This document shows positions 32,641 to 40,810 of a stretch of 64,000 nucleotides of DNA, in pieces. Position numbers and translations under genes: made by a program. The stretch is from Streptomyces xanthii. GTDB taxonomy: Bacteria > Actinomycetota > Actinomycetes > Streptomycetales > Streptomycetaceae. Position 1 is the first letter of the stretch. Each line of letters starts with the position of its first letter. The DNA is taken from assembly GCF_014621695.1 (NCBI RefSeq), contig NZ_CP061281.1, positions 1,302,001 through 1,366,000 of the forward strand, written 5' to 3'. The notes beneath the pieces are model-generated. The model did no database searches. It worked only from the letters and a program-made list of their open reading frames with translations, and was not told the DNA's origin.

Positions 32641-34053
32641 AGTCCCGGCGGCGCGCTTCTTGCGGGCGGCCATGCACGCGTACACGAGGACGCCCGCGAA
32701 GAGGAACAGCACGCCCTGGTAGACGGCCGCGTATCCGGCTCCGCCGACCAGCCACATCGAGAAGCCGAACGCGGCGAAGGCGAGCACCATGTCGCGGACC
32801 AGGCGGGCCGGCCGGACGCGGTCGCGGCGGCCGGAGAGCAGGAAGTAGATCTGCGCGGCGGTCGCGAGGAGGTAGGGCACCGTGGCCGTGAAGGTCGTGA
32901 CCAGCACGAGCGTCTCGAAGACCCCGGCGGAACCGAACGTGTAGTTGTAGACGGTCAGCAGGGAGGCCAGGGCCACCGCGACGACGACGCCGAAGGTCGG
33001 GATGCCGCGGCTGCGCCGGGTGAACGCGGCGGGGAACAGCCCGTCCTTCGCGGCCGCGTACGGGGTCTGGGCGCTGAGCAGCGTCCAGCCGTTCAGCGCG
33101 CCGACGATGGAGACGATCGCGGCGATCGCGACGGCGGTGCCGCCCCAGGTGCCGCCGAACATCGCGTTGACGGCGTCGGAGAGCGGCGCGTCGGAGTCGA
33201 CGAGCTTGCCGTGCGCGACGGTGCCGAACACGGCGACGGTGCACAGCAGGTAGAGCAGCGCGGCGAGCGTGGTGCCGAGGACGGTGGCGCGGCCGACGTT
33301 GCGCTGCGGGTCGCGGACCTCGCCGGCGCTGACGGACGCGGACTCGACACCGATGTAGCTGAACAGCAGGATCGCGGCGGACGCGGAGACGGCGCCGAGC
33401 GCGGAGTCGCCACTGGCCTGGAACGGGCCGAGGTTGTCGGCGTCGAAGAAGAACAGGCCGCCGATCGCGACGAGCAGCAGCGGCGCGAACTTCAGGATCG
33501 TGGAGACGAGCTGGACCGCGCCGAACCAGCGGGTGCCGGCGAGGTTCGACAGGGCGGGCAGCCACTGGCAGGCGAGAGCCGCGACGATCGTCCACAGGGT
33601 GGAGCCGTTCAGCGGGAACAGCACGTCGAGGTAGCCGACGGCGGCGACGGCGAGCGCCGCGTTCGACACCCAGGCGGTGATCCAGTAGCTCCACGCCGCG
33701 AGGAACCCGGCGAAGTCGCCGAAGGCCTCACGGGCGTAGACATAGGGACCGCCGGTCTTCGGGTGCCGGTGCGCGAGCCGCCCGAAGACGAGGGCGAGCG
33801 CGATGGCGCCGACGGTGAGGACACCGAAGGCGAGCAGGCTGATCGTGCCGTACGGGGCCACGGAGGCGGGGAGCAGGAAGATGCCGCCGCCGATGATGTT
33901 GCCCATGACCAGGGCCGTGGCGATCGGCAGTCCGAACCTGCGGGTGTGCCGGCTCTCGCCTCGCGCGTTCTGCGTGTCACCGGACGGGGGCTGAGGGGCC
34001 TCCCCCTGGTCGAGCTTCGCCGAGACCTGGAGTGAGGTTCCGGTGTCGTGCAT
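32623..34053 (-). CDS. APC-family amino acid permease (basic amino acid/polyamine type)
   Basis: 476 residues with about 12 membrane helices. The first helix holds GNIIGGGIFLLPAS, the APC substrate-binding glycine motif; GRLAHRHPKTGGPYVYAREA and FSYIGVESASVSAGEV (helix 6 motif) place it near the basic amino acid/polyamine antiporter group. The first 38 residues are polar and probably cytoplasmic. By context with the ornithine cyclodeaminase-like gene the likely cargo is ornithine, arginine or a related amino acid; this is inference. The C-terminus runs through the shared terminator hairpin. Confidence 0.9.
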   Translation of the reverse strand: MHDTGTSLQVSAKLDQGEAPQPPSGDTQNARGESRHTRRFGLPIATALVMGNIIGGGIFLLPASVAPYGTISLLAFGVLTVGAIALALVFGRLAHRHPKTGGPYVYAREAFGDFAGFLAAWSYWITAWVSNAALAVAAVGYLDVLFPLNGSTLWTIVAALACQWLPALSNLAGTRWFGAVQLVSTILKFAPLLLVAIGGLFFFDADNLGPFQASGDSALGAVSASAAILLFSYIGVESASVSAGEVRDPQRNVGRATVLGTTLAALLYLLCTVAVFGTVAHGKLVDSDAPLSDAVNAMFGGTWGGTAVAIAAIVSIVGALNGWTLLSAQTPYAAAKDGLFPAAFTRRSRGIPTFGVVVAVALASLLTVYNYTFGSAGVFETLVLVTTFTATVPYLLATAAQIYFLLSGRRDRVRPARLVRDMVLAFAAFGFSMWLVGGAGYAAVYQGVLFLFAGVLVYACMAARKKRAAGTPAPRA

Positions 34054-34140
34054 GTGGGGGGTGCCTCTCGGTCGTGCTGGGGCGCCGCGGGATCGCCGGG
34101 CGAGGACCCATGGTCCGGCGGGCGGGCACCGGCCGCCAAA

Positions 34141-36258
34141 TCAGGCGGATTCCTCCCGTTGCCCGGGGGGAGCGACCGTAAAAGATGCGATTCCGGCACC
34201 GCCCGCCGGGGATTTCTCCACCGGCACCTGCGGGCCGCTGCCCTCGCGCAGCCAGCGGCGCAGCACGTGGTGGACCTGCTCGGCGCCGACGAGTTCGGTG
34301 CCGTCGGCGACCGGCGGGGACAGGTCCGGCGGCGAGAGCAGGAAGGGCCGGCCCTGGGCGCCGCCGAGCCCGCCGTGCGAGCCGATCTGCTCCTCGAAGG
34401 CGAGCACCTCGCCGTCCACCGGGTCGTGGAAGGAGTTGACCATGATGTCGGCGGTGTGCGGGAACGCGTGGGTGCGGCGGACGGTGTCGGCGGCGCCGGG
34501 GCCGAAGTCGGCGAGCGGCCCCTTCCCGTCGACGAGATCGTCGACCGGCACCTCGGCGCCGCGCGCGCCGAGGACGACGCCGCCGTGCTCGGCGCTGCGC
34601 ACGAGCAGGAAGCCGATGCCCGGGTGGTGGGCGAGGGTGGTGAGGAGCGCCGGGTGGCGGCGGTCGATCTCCTCCTTCGTCATGCGGTGCGGCACGTCGG
34701 GGAACGAGACCAGGCCGAGATTGCCGGAGGCGAGGACAACGGGCTCGCTGCGCCGTCCCCGGACGACGGGCGGTTCGGTGCGCTCGACGGGCCGGTGCAG
34801 GGCGGCGCGCACGGCGGACCTGGCCTCGGCCCCGCTGCGGGTGCGCCGCACCTTGCGCGGCACGGGCAGCCCGCAGCCGGCCCGCACCAGGTCCTGGAGG
34901 GTGAGTCCGTAGCGGGAGCGGAAGGTCTCGCCGGGGCTCTGGCCGTGGTCGGACAGGACGACGATGCGGTACGGGCGCGGCGCGTGCTCGGCGACCTTCG
35001 CGATCAGGGCGAGCGAGCGGTCGAGCCGTTCGAGGACCTTCTCGGCGTCGCGGCCGAACGGGCCGGAGTGGTGGGCGACCTCGTCGTAGGCGACGAGGTC
35101 GGCGTAGACGGCGCTGCGGCCGGCGAGGAGGTCGCCGATGACGGCCGCGACGACGACGTCGCGTTCGACGACGGTGGCGAAGGCGCGGATGAAGGGGTAG
35201 AGCCCGCCGCGGCCGACGCGCGGGCGCTCTCCGCGGACGCGGGCCCGGGTGGACTGGCCGATCTCCCGGCCGACCTCGGCGCAGAAGGACAGGGCGGTGC
35301 GCACCGCGTTGGCCGGGTCGGAGAAGTAGGCGAAGTAGCCGGCGCGGGAACGGTTCTCCTTGCCGCGGCGCGCGGCGACGGACAGGACGAGGGCGACCTG
35401 CTCGGCGCCGCCGCTGAAGAGGTTGCCGCGGCTGGCGCCGTCGAGGGTGAGCAGTCCGCCGTCGCCGGTGTGCTCGACGGCGCGGCGCTGCAGCTCGGTG
35501 GCGCTGGTCGGGCGGTTGGACACCTGGATCTCGCCGGTGTCCTTCTCGTACCAGCGGAAGGCGGGCACGTCCCAGGTGGAGCCGTGCAGGATGCCGAGCT
35601 GGCTGGCGCCGGTCTGGCTGGACCAGTCGGTGCGCCAGGGGGTGAGCCGGTGGCCGCCCTCGCGCAGCCAGGCGCCGACGGTGGGCATCAGGTCCTGGTC
35701 CGCGGCCCGCCTCAGGAGGTCGTGGCCGACGCCGTCGAGCTGGAGGAAGACGGTGCCGGGGGTGGGCGGGCAGCCGGCGTCGGGTCCGGCCCTGCGGCGC
35801 CGGCGGGCGGCGAGCCGGTACAGGCGGCGCCGGTAGGCGTCGTCGTCGCGGACGGCGAGGGCACCGCCGGTCGCCGACGCGACGGCGGACATCACGGCGG
35901 CCACGACGACGGCGGTCTCCGCGTTGATCTCGCCCCGGCCGTCGGGCACCAGATGGAGGGCGACGAGCAGCACGCCGCCGTTGAGGAAGAAGACGACGAG
36001 GCCGAGGACGAGCGCCGGGACGAGGAGCAGGGCGCGGACCAGGATCGGCCAGACCAGGGCGGACAGGACGGCGAAGGCTCCGGCGCCGGACGCGGCGGTC
36101 ATCGCGACCCGCGTCATGCTGTCGCCGCTCGCGGACTGCAGCTGGAAGTCGGGCAGCAGCCCGGCGAGGACCATCATCGTCAGGGTGCTCGCGGCCCACA
36201 CCGTCAGGGAGCGCCACACCGTGCTCGCCGCCCGCCGCCACCACCGGCCCGATGCCAC
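34141..36258 (-). CDS. Membrane phosphodiesterase-like protein: holin-type helices fused to an alkaline-phosphatase-fold domain
   Basis: 705 residues from GTG 36258 with GGAG close upstream. Residues about 15-135 form four membrane helices of the phage-holin-like/DUF360 type. From residue about 165 is an alkaline phosphatase-superfamily domain: VFLQLDGVGHDLL (first metal Asp), WSSQTGASQLGILHG (nucleophile region), DLVAYDEVAHHSG, VVLSDHGQSPGETF (Asp-His metal pair) and the late SHGGLGGAQGRPF histidine. It should hydrolyse a phosphodiester or similar bond near the membrane. Despite the holin-like label there is no phage context. No partner gene is obvious. Confidence 0.85.
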   Translation of the reverse strand: MASGRWWRRAASTVWRSLTVWAASTLTMMVLAGLLPDFQLQSASGDSMTRVAMTAASGAGAFAVLSALVWPILVRALLLVPALVLGLVVFFLNGGVLLVALHLVPDGRGEINAETAVVVAAVMSAVASATGGALAVRDDDAYRRRLYRLAARRRRRAGPDAGCPPTPGTVFLQLDGVGHDLLRRAADQDLMPTVGAWLREGGHRLTPWRTDWSSQTGASQLGILHGSTWDVPAFRWYEKDTGEIQVSNRPTSATELQRRAVEHTGDGGLLTLDGASRGNLFSGGAEQVALVLSVAARRGKENRSRAGYFAYFSDPANAVRTALSFCAEVGREIGQSTRARVRGERPRVGRGGLYPFIRAFATVVERDVVVAAVIGDLLAGRSAVYADLVAYDEVAHHSGPFGRDAEKVLERLDRSLALIAKVAEHAPRPYRIVVLSDHGQSPGETFRSRYGLTLQDLVRAGCGLPVPRKVRRTRSGAEARSAVRAALHRPVERTEPPVVRGRRSEPVVLASGNLGLVSFPDVPHRMTKEEIDRRHPALLTTLAHHPGIGFLLVRSAEHGGVVLGARGAEVPVDDLVDGKGPLADFGPGAADTVRRTHAFPHTADIMVNSFHDPVDGEVLAFEEQIGSHGGLGGAQGRPFLLSPPDLSPPVADGTELVGAEQVHHVLRRWLREGSGPQVPVEKSPAGGAGIASFTVAPPGQREESA

Positions 36259-36360
36259 TTCTCCGGCTCCCCTCGCCCGATCCGCCCCGTTCGTCCTGTC
36301 GTCGGCCAGGTTTTCACACGGCCGGGCCCGATCGGTCCGGCCGCACCGGCGTGGCCGGAT

Positions 36361-36789
36361 TCAGCAGCCGTCGTACCCGGCGGTGGGCATCGACAGGCGG
36401 CGGTGGACGCGGGCCTTCATCTCCGTGTCGTACGCGGGCTCGGCCAGGCCCGCCGTCTCCATCCGCACCCCGCGCCGCGCACATTCCTTGGTGAACGCCT
36501 CGGGCGAGCGGAGGGCCGCGTTCAGCACGCGGTCGCAGGGGACGACGAACAGGTCGACCAGTCCCGCGTCCACGTCGTCCCAGAGCACCTCGTGGTCGGG
36601 GCGCAGTCCGTGCACGAGCAGTTCACGCGTGACGACGTAGCCGCGCTCGGCGGCCCAGCGGGCGCACATGGCGTGCTGGCTGCGGGAGTCGACGAGGAAC
36701 GGGTCCGCGTCCAGCTCCTCCAGCGGTGTCAGGCTGGCGATCGACGCGACCCGCAGCGGGCCTGGTCCCGAACCGTCCGGTGCGCCCAT
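36361..36789 (-). CDS. Small protein resembling a serine-recombinase N-terminal fold, function unknown
   Basis: 142 residues from ATG 36789. The arrangement SRSQHAMCARWAAERGYVVT, then LWDDVDAGLVDLFVVPCDRV and ACARRGVRMETAG, follows the resolvase/invertase pattern (a helix after an opening strand, ERGY/GW, LLDDVxxGxVDxVVV, late ARRGV). The usual catalytic Ser motif (RVSTxxQ) is not clear; RVASIAS near residue 15 is the closest. There is no DNA-binding C-terminal domain. It may be a domesticated, non-catalytic relative. It is divergent from the metal hydrolase at 36871, 81 bases away. Confidence 0.7.
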   Translation of the reverse strand: MGAPDGSGPGPLRVASIASLTPLEELDADPFLVDSRSQHAMCARWAAERGYVVTRELLVHGLRPDHEVLWDDVDAGLVDLFVVPCDRVLNAALRSPEAFTKECARRGVRMETAGLAEPAYDTEMKARVHRRLSMPTAGYDGC

Positions 36790-36870
36790 GGTGTCCCCCT
36801 CACCTCGTCTTTCGGGCTCGACCCTACTCCTGCACGTAGGCTCGGGGCAGTCGCACGGAGGAGGCAACGG

Positions 36871-37644
36871 GTGCCGGTGGAGATCACCTGGTGGGGTCAT
36901 GCCACGTGCACGGTCGAGGACACGGGGACCCGGGTGCTCACCGATCCGCTGTTCACGCGGCGCCTCGCGCATCTGCGGCGGCGGCGCGGCGCGCCCCCGC
37001 CGCCGAGCGCCGCCCGTGCCGACGTCGTGCTCGTCTCGCATCTGCACGCCGATCATCTGCACGTGCCGTCGCTCGCGCGGCTCGCGCCCGGCACACAGGT
37101 GCTCGTGCCGCGCGGCGCGCGCCGTTCCGTGCCGGGGCTGCGCCGGCTGGACGCGCTGCGGATCACGGAGGTCGAGCCCGGTGACGTGGTGAAGGCGGGC
37201 GGTGTGTCGGTGCGGGCCGTGCCCGCCGAGCACGACGGGCGGCGGCTCCCGGTGGGCCCGCACCGCTCCCCCGCGCTCGGCTACGTGGTGACGGGCGAGG
37301 CCCGGACCTACTTCGCGGGCGACACGGGCCTGTTCGACGGCATGGCGGAGGCGGTGGGCGCCGTGGACGTGGCGCTGCTTCCGGTCGGCGGCTGGGGTCC
37401 CTACCTCGGCCCGCACCATCTGGATCCGGCGCGGGCCGCCGAGGCTTTGGTCCGGATCGGGCCGCGCAGCGCGGTGCCGGTGCACTACGGGACGTACTGG
37501 CCGATCGGGATGGACGCGGTACGGCCGCACGAGTTCCACGCGCCGGGCGACGAGTTCGTGCGGCAGGCGGCGCTGGCGGCGCCGGAGGTGGCGGTGCACC
37601 GGCTGGGGCACGGCGAGAGCGTGCGTCCGGAGGTGGCCCGTTGA
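36871..37644 (+). CDS. MBL-fold metal-dependent hydrolase (UlaG-like)
   Basis: 257 residues from GTG 36871 with GGAGGAGG upstream. The metallo-beta-lactamase metal motif is VVLVSHLHADHLH (HxHxDH), followed by AVPAEHDGRR, YFAGDTGLFDGM (Asp) and VPVHYGTYWP (last His). WWGHATCTVE at the start resembles the UlaG/RomA-like group. Substrate unknown. It overlaps the DedA gene by four bases, so membrane and hydrolase functions may be linked. Confidence 0.92.
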   Translation: MPVEITWWGHATCTVEDTGTRVLTDPLFTRRLAHLRRRRGAPPPPSAARADVVLVSHLHADHLHVPSLARLAPGTQVLVPRGARRSVPGLRRLDALRITEVEPGDVVKAGGVSVRAVPAEHDGRRLPVGPHRSPALGYVVTGEARTYFAGDTGLFDGMAEAVGAVDVALLPVGGWGPYLGPHHLDPARAAEALVRIGPRSAVPVHYGTYWPIGMDAVRPHEFHAPGDEFVRQAALAAPEVAVHRLGHGESVRPEVAR

Positions 37645-38273
37645 TCCTCGCCACCGCCACGCAGGTGGCGCCGGAGTCCACTCAACAGGCCGTCGGCTAC
37701 CCGTCCTTGTTCCTGCTCGTGTTCATCGGGGCGCTCGTCCCGGTGGTGCCGACGGGCGCGCTGGTGAGTTCGGCCGCGGTCGTGGCGTTCCATCAGACGG
37801 CGCCGCTGTCGCTGCTGTTCGTGTTCCTCGTCGCCTCCTTCGCGGCGTTCCTCGGCGACGTCGTCCTGTACTGGCTGGGGCGGCGCGGCATGAGGTCGCG
37901 GGGCGGGTCGCGGTGGCTGGAGGCGATCCGGTCGCGGGCGCCGGAGGAGCGGCTGACGCAGGCCCAGGACAAGCTGGCCGACCACGGGGTGCTCGTCCTG
38001 GTGCTGTCGCGGCTCGTGCCGGCCGGACGGATCCCGGTGATGCTGGCGTGCCTGCTGGCCGGCATGCCGCTGCGGCGGTTCGCCCGCGGCGACGTCCCGG
38101 CCTGTCTGGCCTGGGCGGCGACGTACCAGGTGATCGGGATCCTCGGCGGCTCCCTGTTCCCGGAGCCGTGGCAGGGCGTGGTCGCGGCGGTGGCGCTCAC
38201 CCTGGTGATCAGCGTGGCTCCCGGTCTGTGGCGGCGGCTGCGGGGCCGGGAGTCAGGTGGTCAGCACGCGTGA
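37641..38273 (+). CDS. DedA-family membrane protein
   Basis: 210 residues from TTG 37641, overlapping the upstream stop, with GGAGGTGG upstream. Several hydrophobic segments; the central segment VLVLSRLVPAGRIPVMLACL holds the R-x-x-P-x-x-R-type DedA motif (RLVPAGR) and GDVVLYWLGRRG is the other family motif. DedA proteins are thought to flip or move lipid carriers such as undecaprenyl phosphate using proton motive force. The last 21 bases overlap the end of the convergent MBL-fold gene. Confidence 0.9.
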   Translation: MILATATQVAPESTQQAVGYPSLFLLVFIGALVPVVPTGALVSSAAVVAFHQTAPLSLLFVFLVASFAAFLGDVVLYWLGRRGMRSRGGSRWLEAIRSRAPEERLTQAQDKLADHGVLVLVLSRLVPAGRIPVMLACLLAGMPLRRFARGDVPACLAWAATYQVIGILGGSLFPEPWQGVVAAVALTLVISVAPGLWRRLRGRESGGQHA

Positions 38274-39314
38274 GCCGCCCACCGGCAGGTCCCACAGCGC
38301 GGTGCGGGACAGGCCGGCGCGCTCCCAGGCGGCCCGCAGCCGGGTGAGCGGCTCCAGCACCGGCTCGGCCGACAGCAGGAACGTGGCCCAGTGCATGGGC
38401 GCCATCCGGCGGGCGCCGACGTCCTGCGCGGCGCGCACCGCGTCCTCGGGGTCGCAGTGCACGTCCCGCAGCCACCAGCGCGGGTCGTAGGCGCCGATGG
38501 GGAGCAGGGCGAGGTCGATGTCCGGGTGGCGGCGGCCGATCTCCCGGAACCAGTGGCCGTAGCCGGTGTCGCCCGCGAAGTAGATCCGCCGCCCGTCGCG
38601 GTCGGTGAGGACCCAGCCGCCCCACAGGGTGCGGCAGGTGTCGGTGAGGCTGCGCTTGGACCAGTGGTGGGCCGGGACGAAGTCGAAGCGGACGCCCTTC
38701 AGCTCGGCGGCCTCCCACCAGTCGAGCTCCGTGACGTGGGTGAAGCCCCGCCGGGTGAACCAGCGGGCCAGACCGGCCGGGACCAGGACCGGGGTGTCGC
38801 GCGGCAGGCGCTTGAGGGTGGGCCAGTCGAGGTGGTCGTAGTGGTTGTGGCTGATGACGACGGCGTCGACCGGCGGCAGCGCGCTCCAGGCGATGCCGGG
38901 CGGGGTGACCCGGGCCGGGGTGCCGAGGATCTTGCGGGACCAGACGGGGTCGGTGAGCACGGTCAGGCCGCCGACCCGGATGATCCAGCTGGCGTGGCCG
39001 ACCCAGGTGACGGCCGCGGTGCGGGCGTCGACGTCGGGCAGCGGACCCGGCGCGAACGGCAGGTTCGGGATGTCGGCCAGGCCCTCGGCGGAGGGCCGCA
39101 CCCGGCCCTCGCGGGCGAACCGGGCGAAGCCGCGCAGGCCCGGCAGTGGCGCGGTGAGCCGGTGCGCGAAGGACTTGGGCCAGCGGCGCGGGATCCGCAG
39201 GGCGTCCGCTCCCCCGCCGAGCGGCCGCGGCTCGGCGAGGGGCGGCCGGACCGCCGTGGCATCGGCCCGCGGAGCGGGCTCCTCCGTCATCGGCGCTTCG
39301 GAGGCTTGCGTCAT
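38253..39314 (-). CDS. MBL-fold hydrolase, NAPE-PLD/RomA-like
   Basis: 353 residues from ATG 39314, which overlaps the upstream stop (ATGA). VVISHNHYDHLDWPTL is the HxxxDH metal motif; FVPAHHWSKRSLTDTCRTLWGG and YFAGDTGYGHWF match N-acyl-phosphatidylethanolamine phospholipase D-like/RomA proteins, with PMHWATF supplying the last histidine. LTDPVWSRKILGTPARVTPP is typical of that group. It may cleave a lipid phosphodiester. Translationally coupled to a lysine-free aminotransferase-fold protein at 39311, so the two probably act together. Confidence 0.92.
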   Translation of the reverse strand: MTQASEAPMTEEPAPRADATAVRPPLAEPRPLGGGADALRIPRRWPKSFAHRLTAPLPGLRGFARFAREGRVRPSAEGLADIPNLPFAPGPLPDVDARTAAVTWVGHASWIIRVGGLTVLTDPVWSRKILGTPARVTPPGIAWSALPPVDAVVISHNHYDHLDWPTLKRLPRDTPVLVPAGLARWFTRRGFTHVTELDWWEAAELKGVRFDFVPAHHWSKRSLTDTCRTLWGGWVLTDRDGRRIYFAGDTGYGHWFREIGRRHPDIDLALLPIGAYDPRWWLRDVHCDPEDAVRAAQDVGARRMAPMHWATFLLSAEPVLEPLTRLRAAWERAGLSRTALWDLPVGGSRVLTT

Positions 39315-40588
39315 CGCCGGTACTCCCATCCCTCGCCTGCCGGTCCGCCGCCCGCGGGGCCCGCCGGGCCCGGCTCGCCGCGGATGTCGCCGAGCGTCGA
39401 CCCGACCATGCTCAACGCCCTTTCCACATGCGGCAATTCCAGGGGCTCCGGTGAGGTGAGAGACGCGGCCCGCTCCTCGGGGGTTGATCCGACCAGCGGC
39501 CCCGTGGAGAGGCGCACCCGCAGCGCGGCCGGGGTGTCGCCGAAGCGGTGGCCGCCGGGGGCGGGCATGCCGAGCCGGCCGGTGAGGTGGTCCTCCAGTT
39601 CCTGGGCGTCCGTGACGCCGCGGGCGGCCAGGTGGGGGCGCAGCGGTTCCAGGTCGGCGTAGAGGTGCCGGCCCGCGCGCGGCGGCCGGGCCAGCGCTCC
39701 GGCGGCGAGGACGGCCTCGTGCAGGGCGCCGGCGAGCCGGGCGTGCAGGGCGACGGCGGCGACGCGGCGGGCGGTGACCGCGTCGGGTTCGCCCAGGACG
39801 TGTCCCGCGGCGGCCGCGGCGGGGGCGGCGAGGAGGGCGCCCGTCGCGGTGAGGATGTCGCGGACCCGGTCGGCGAGCCGGGCGCCCGCGGCGGTGGCGG
39901 GGAAGCGGGCGCAGGCCGCGGGGAGCGAGGGCGGCAGGAAGGCGCCGGTCAGATCGGTGAGCACGGTGACGGCGTCCGGGTACATCTCGGCGGGCCCGAA
40001 CAGGACGGTGTCGGCGCCCGGGTGCACGGTGTCCCGCCACGTCTCGTCGCTCACCACGTGCAGGCCCTCGCCCACGGCGGCCTCCACCGCCTCGTGCAGC
40101 ACCTCGGGGGGCGCCACGGTCGCGGTCGGGTCGTCGGGGACGGCCAGGACGAGCAGGCGCGGGTCCCCGCCCTCGGCCCGCACCCGGCGCACCGTCTCCA
40201 GCAGGGCGTACGGGTCCGGGACGCCGCCGCACTCGGCGGGCGTCGGCACGTGGAAGGCGTCCCGGCCCAGCAGCCGGGCCTGCGGCACCCACCAGGCCGG
40301 GCAGGGGCGGGGCACCAGGACGTCGCCGCCGAGCGCGGCGGTGACGGCGAGCAGGAGCGGGGCCCCTCCGGGGGCGGCGGCCACCTGGGTGCGTTCGGTG
40401 GGCAGGCCCCGGCGCAGCCAGTAGCCTCCGGCGGCTTCCAGGAGGGGTGGGGGGCCGCCGGGGGGTTCGGGGGTCGCGCGTCCGGCCGCCGCGGCGACGA
40501 TCGCGCTCAGTTCCGGCAGTACGGGGAGTCCTGGCTCGGGCAGCACGGGCCCGTACCGCACCGGTCCCCGGTCCTCCGCACGCGCCAT
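39311..40588 (-). CDS. Aminotransferase-fold protein (class I/II) with no lysine
   Basis: 425 residues from ATG 40588 with AGGAGG upstream. The fold-type I aminotransferase layout is visible: LVLAVPDDPTATVAPPEVL matches the 'NPxNPTG' loop region, and VVSDETWRD gives the Asp that binds the pyridine nitrogen (D181). Where the PLP lysine should follow (normally SxSK), the sequence reads VLTDLTGAFLPPSLP. Reading the whole protein, I find no lysine at all, so a PLP Schiff base cannot form. It is therefore probably not an aminotransferase; it may bind PLP or an amino acid, or be a scaffold. Its stop overlaps the start of the MBL-fold gene at 38253-39314. Confidence 0.8.
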   Translation of the reverse strand: MARAEDRGPVRYGPVLPEPGLPVLPELSAIVAAAAGRATPEPPGGPPPLLEAAGGYWLRRGLPTERTQVAAAPGGAPLLLAVTAALGGDVLVPRPCPAWWVPQARLLGRDAFHVPTPAECGGVPDPYALLETVRRVRAEGGDPRLLVLAVPDDPTATVAPPEVLHEAVEAAVGEGLHVVSDETWRDTVHPGADTVLFGPAEMYPDAVTVLTDLTGAFLPPSLPAACARFPATAAGARLADRVRDILTATGALLAAPAAAAAGHVLGEPDAVTARRVAAVALHARLAGALHEAVLAAGALARPPRAGRHLYADLEPLRPHLAARGVTDAQELEDHLTGRLGMPAPGGHRFGDTPAALRVRLSTGPLVGSTPEERAASLTSPEPLELPHVERALSMVGSTLGDIRGEPGPAGPAGGGPAGEGWEYRR

Positions 40589-40678
40589 CGGGCCTCCTGG
40601 GTCTCGCCTGCCCCCAGGGTGGCATCCGGGCGGGATCCCGGCGCGCCGTGACTCCGCCGGACGGCTGGCAATCACCGG

Positions 40679-40774
40679 CCGGTGGGGGCTGGTCACGCAG
40701 TTCCCCGCGGAAATGCGGCGCGAAGCGCCACGCATTTCAGGGGCGCGGGGAACTGCGCGACCAGCCCCCACCGG
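40679..40774. repeat. Interspersed repeat with 30-bp nested inverted arms
   Basis: Outer arms 40679-40708 and 40745-40774 pair at 29 of 30 positions (CCGGTGGGGGCTGGTC with GACCAGCCCCCACCGG; GCAGTTCCCCGC with GCGGGGAACTGC). Inside, GAAATGCG and CGCATTTC form a second stem. It is downstream of the ABC-F gene, likely a terminator for it, and upstream of the 39311-40588 gene. Confidence 0.85.
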
Positions 40775-40810
40775 GCCGCACCCGGCGACGAAACCGGCGG
40801 AGCCAGGGCG

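Noticed and set aside
34141..36258. Prophage remnant, because of the holin-like helices
   Set aside because: No other phage genes, integrase or att sites are near; the protein is a long enzyme with phosphatase-fold motifs.
36361..36789. Active mobile element resolvase
   Set aside because: No catalytic serine motif, DNA-binding domain, or inverted repeats flank it.
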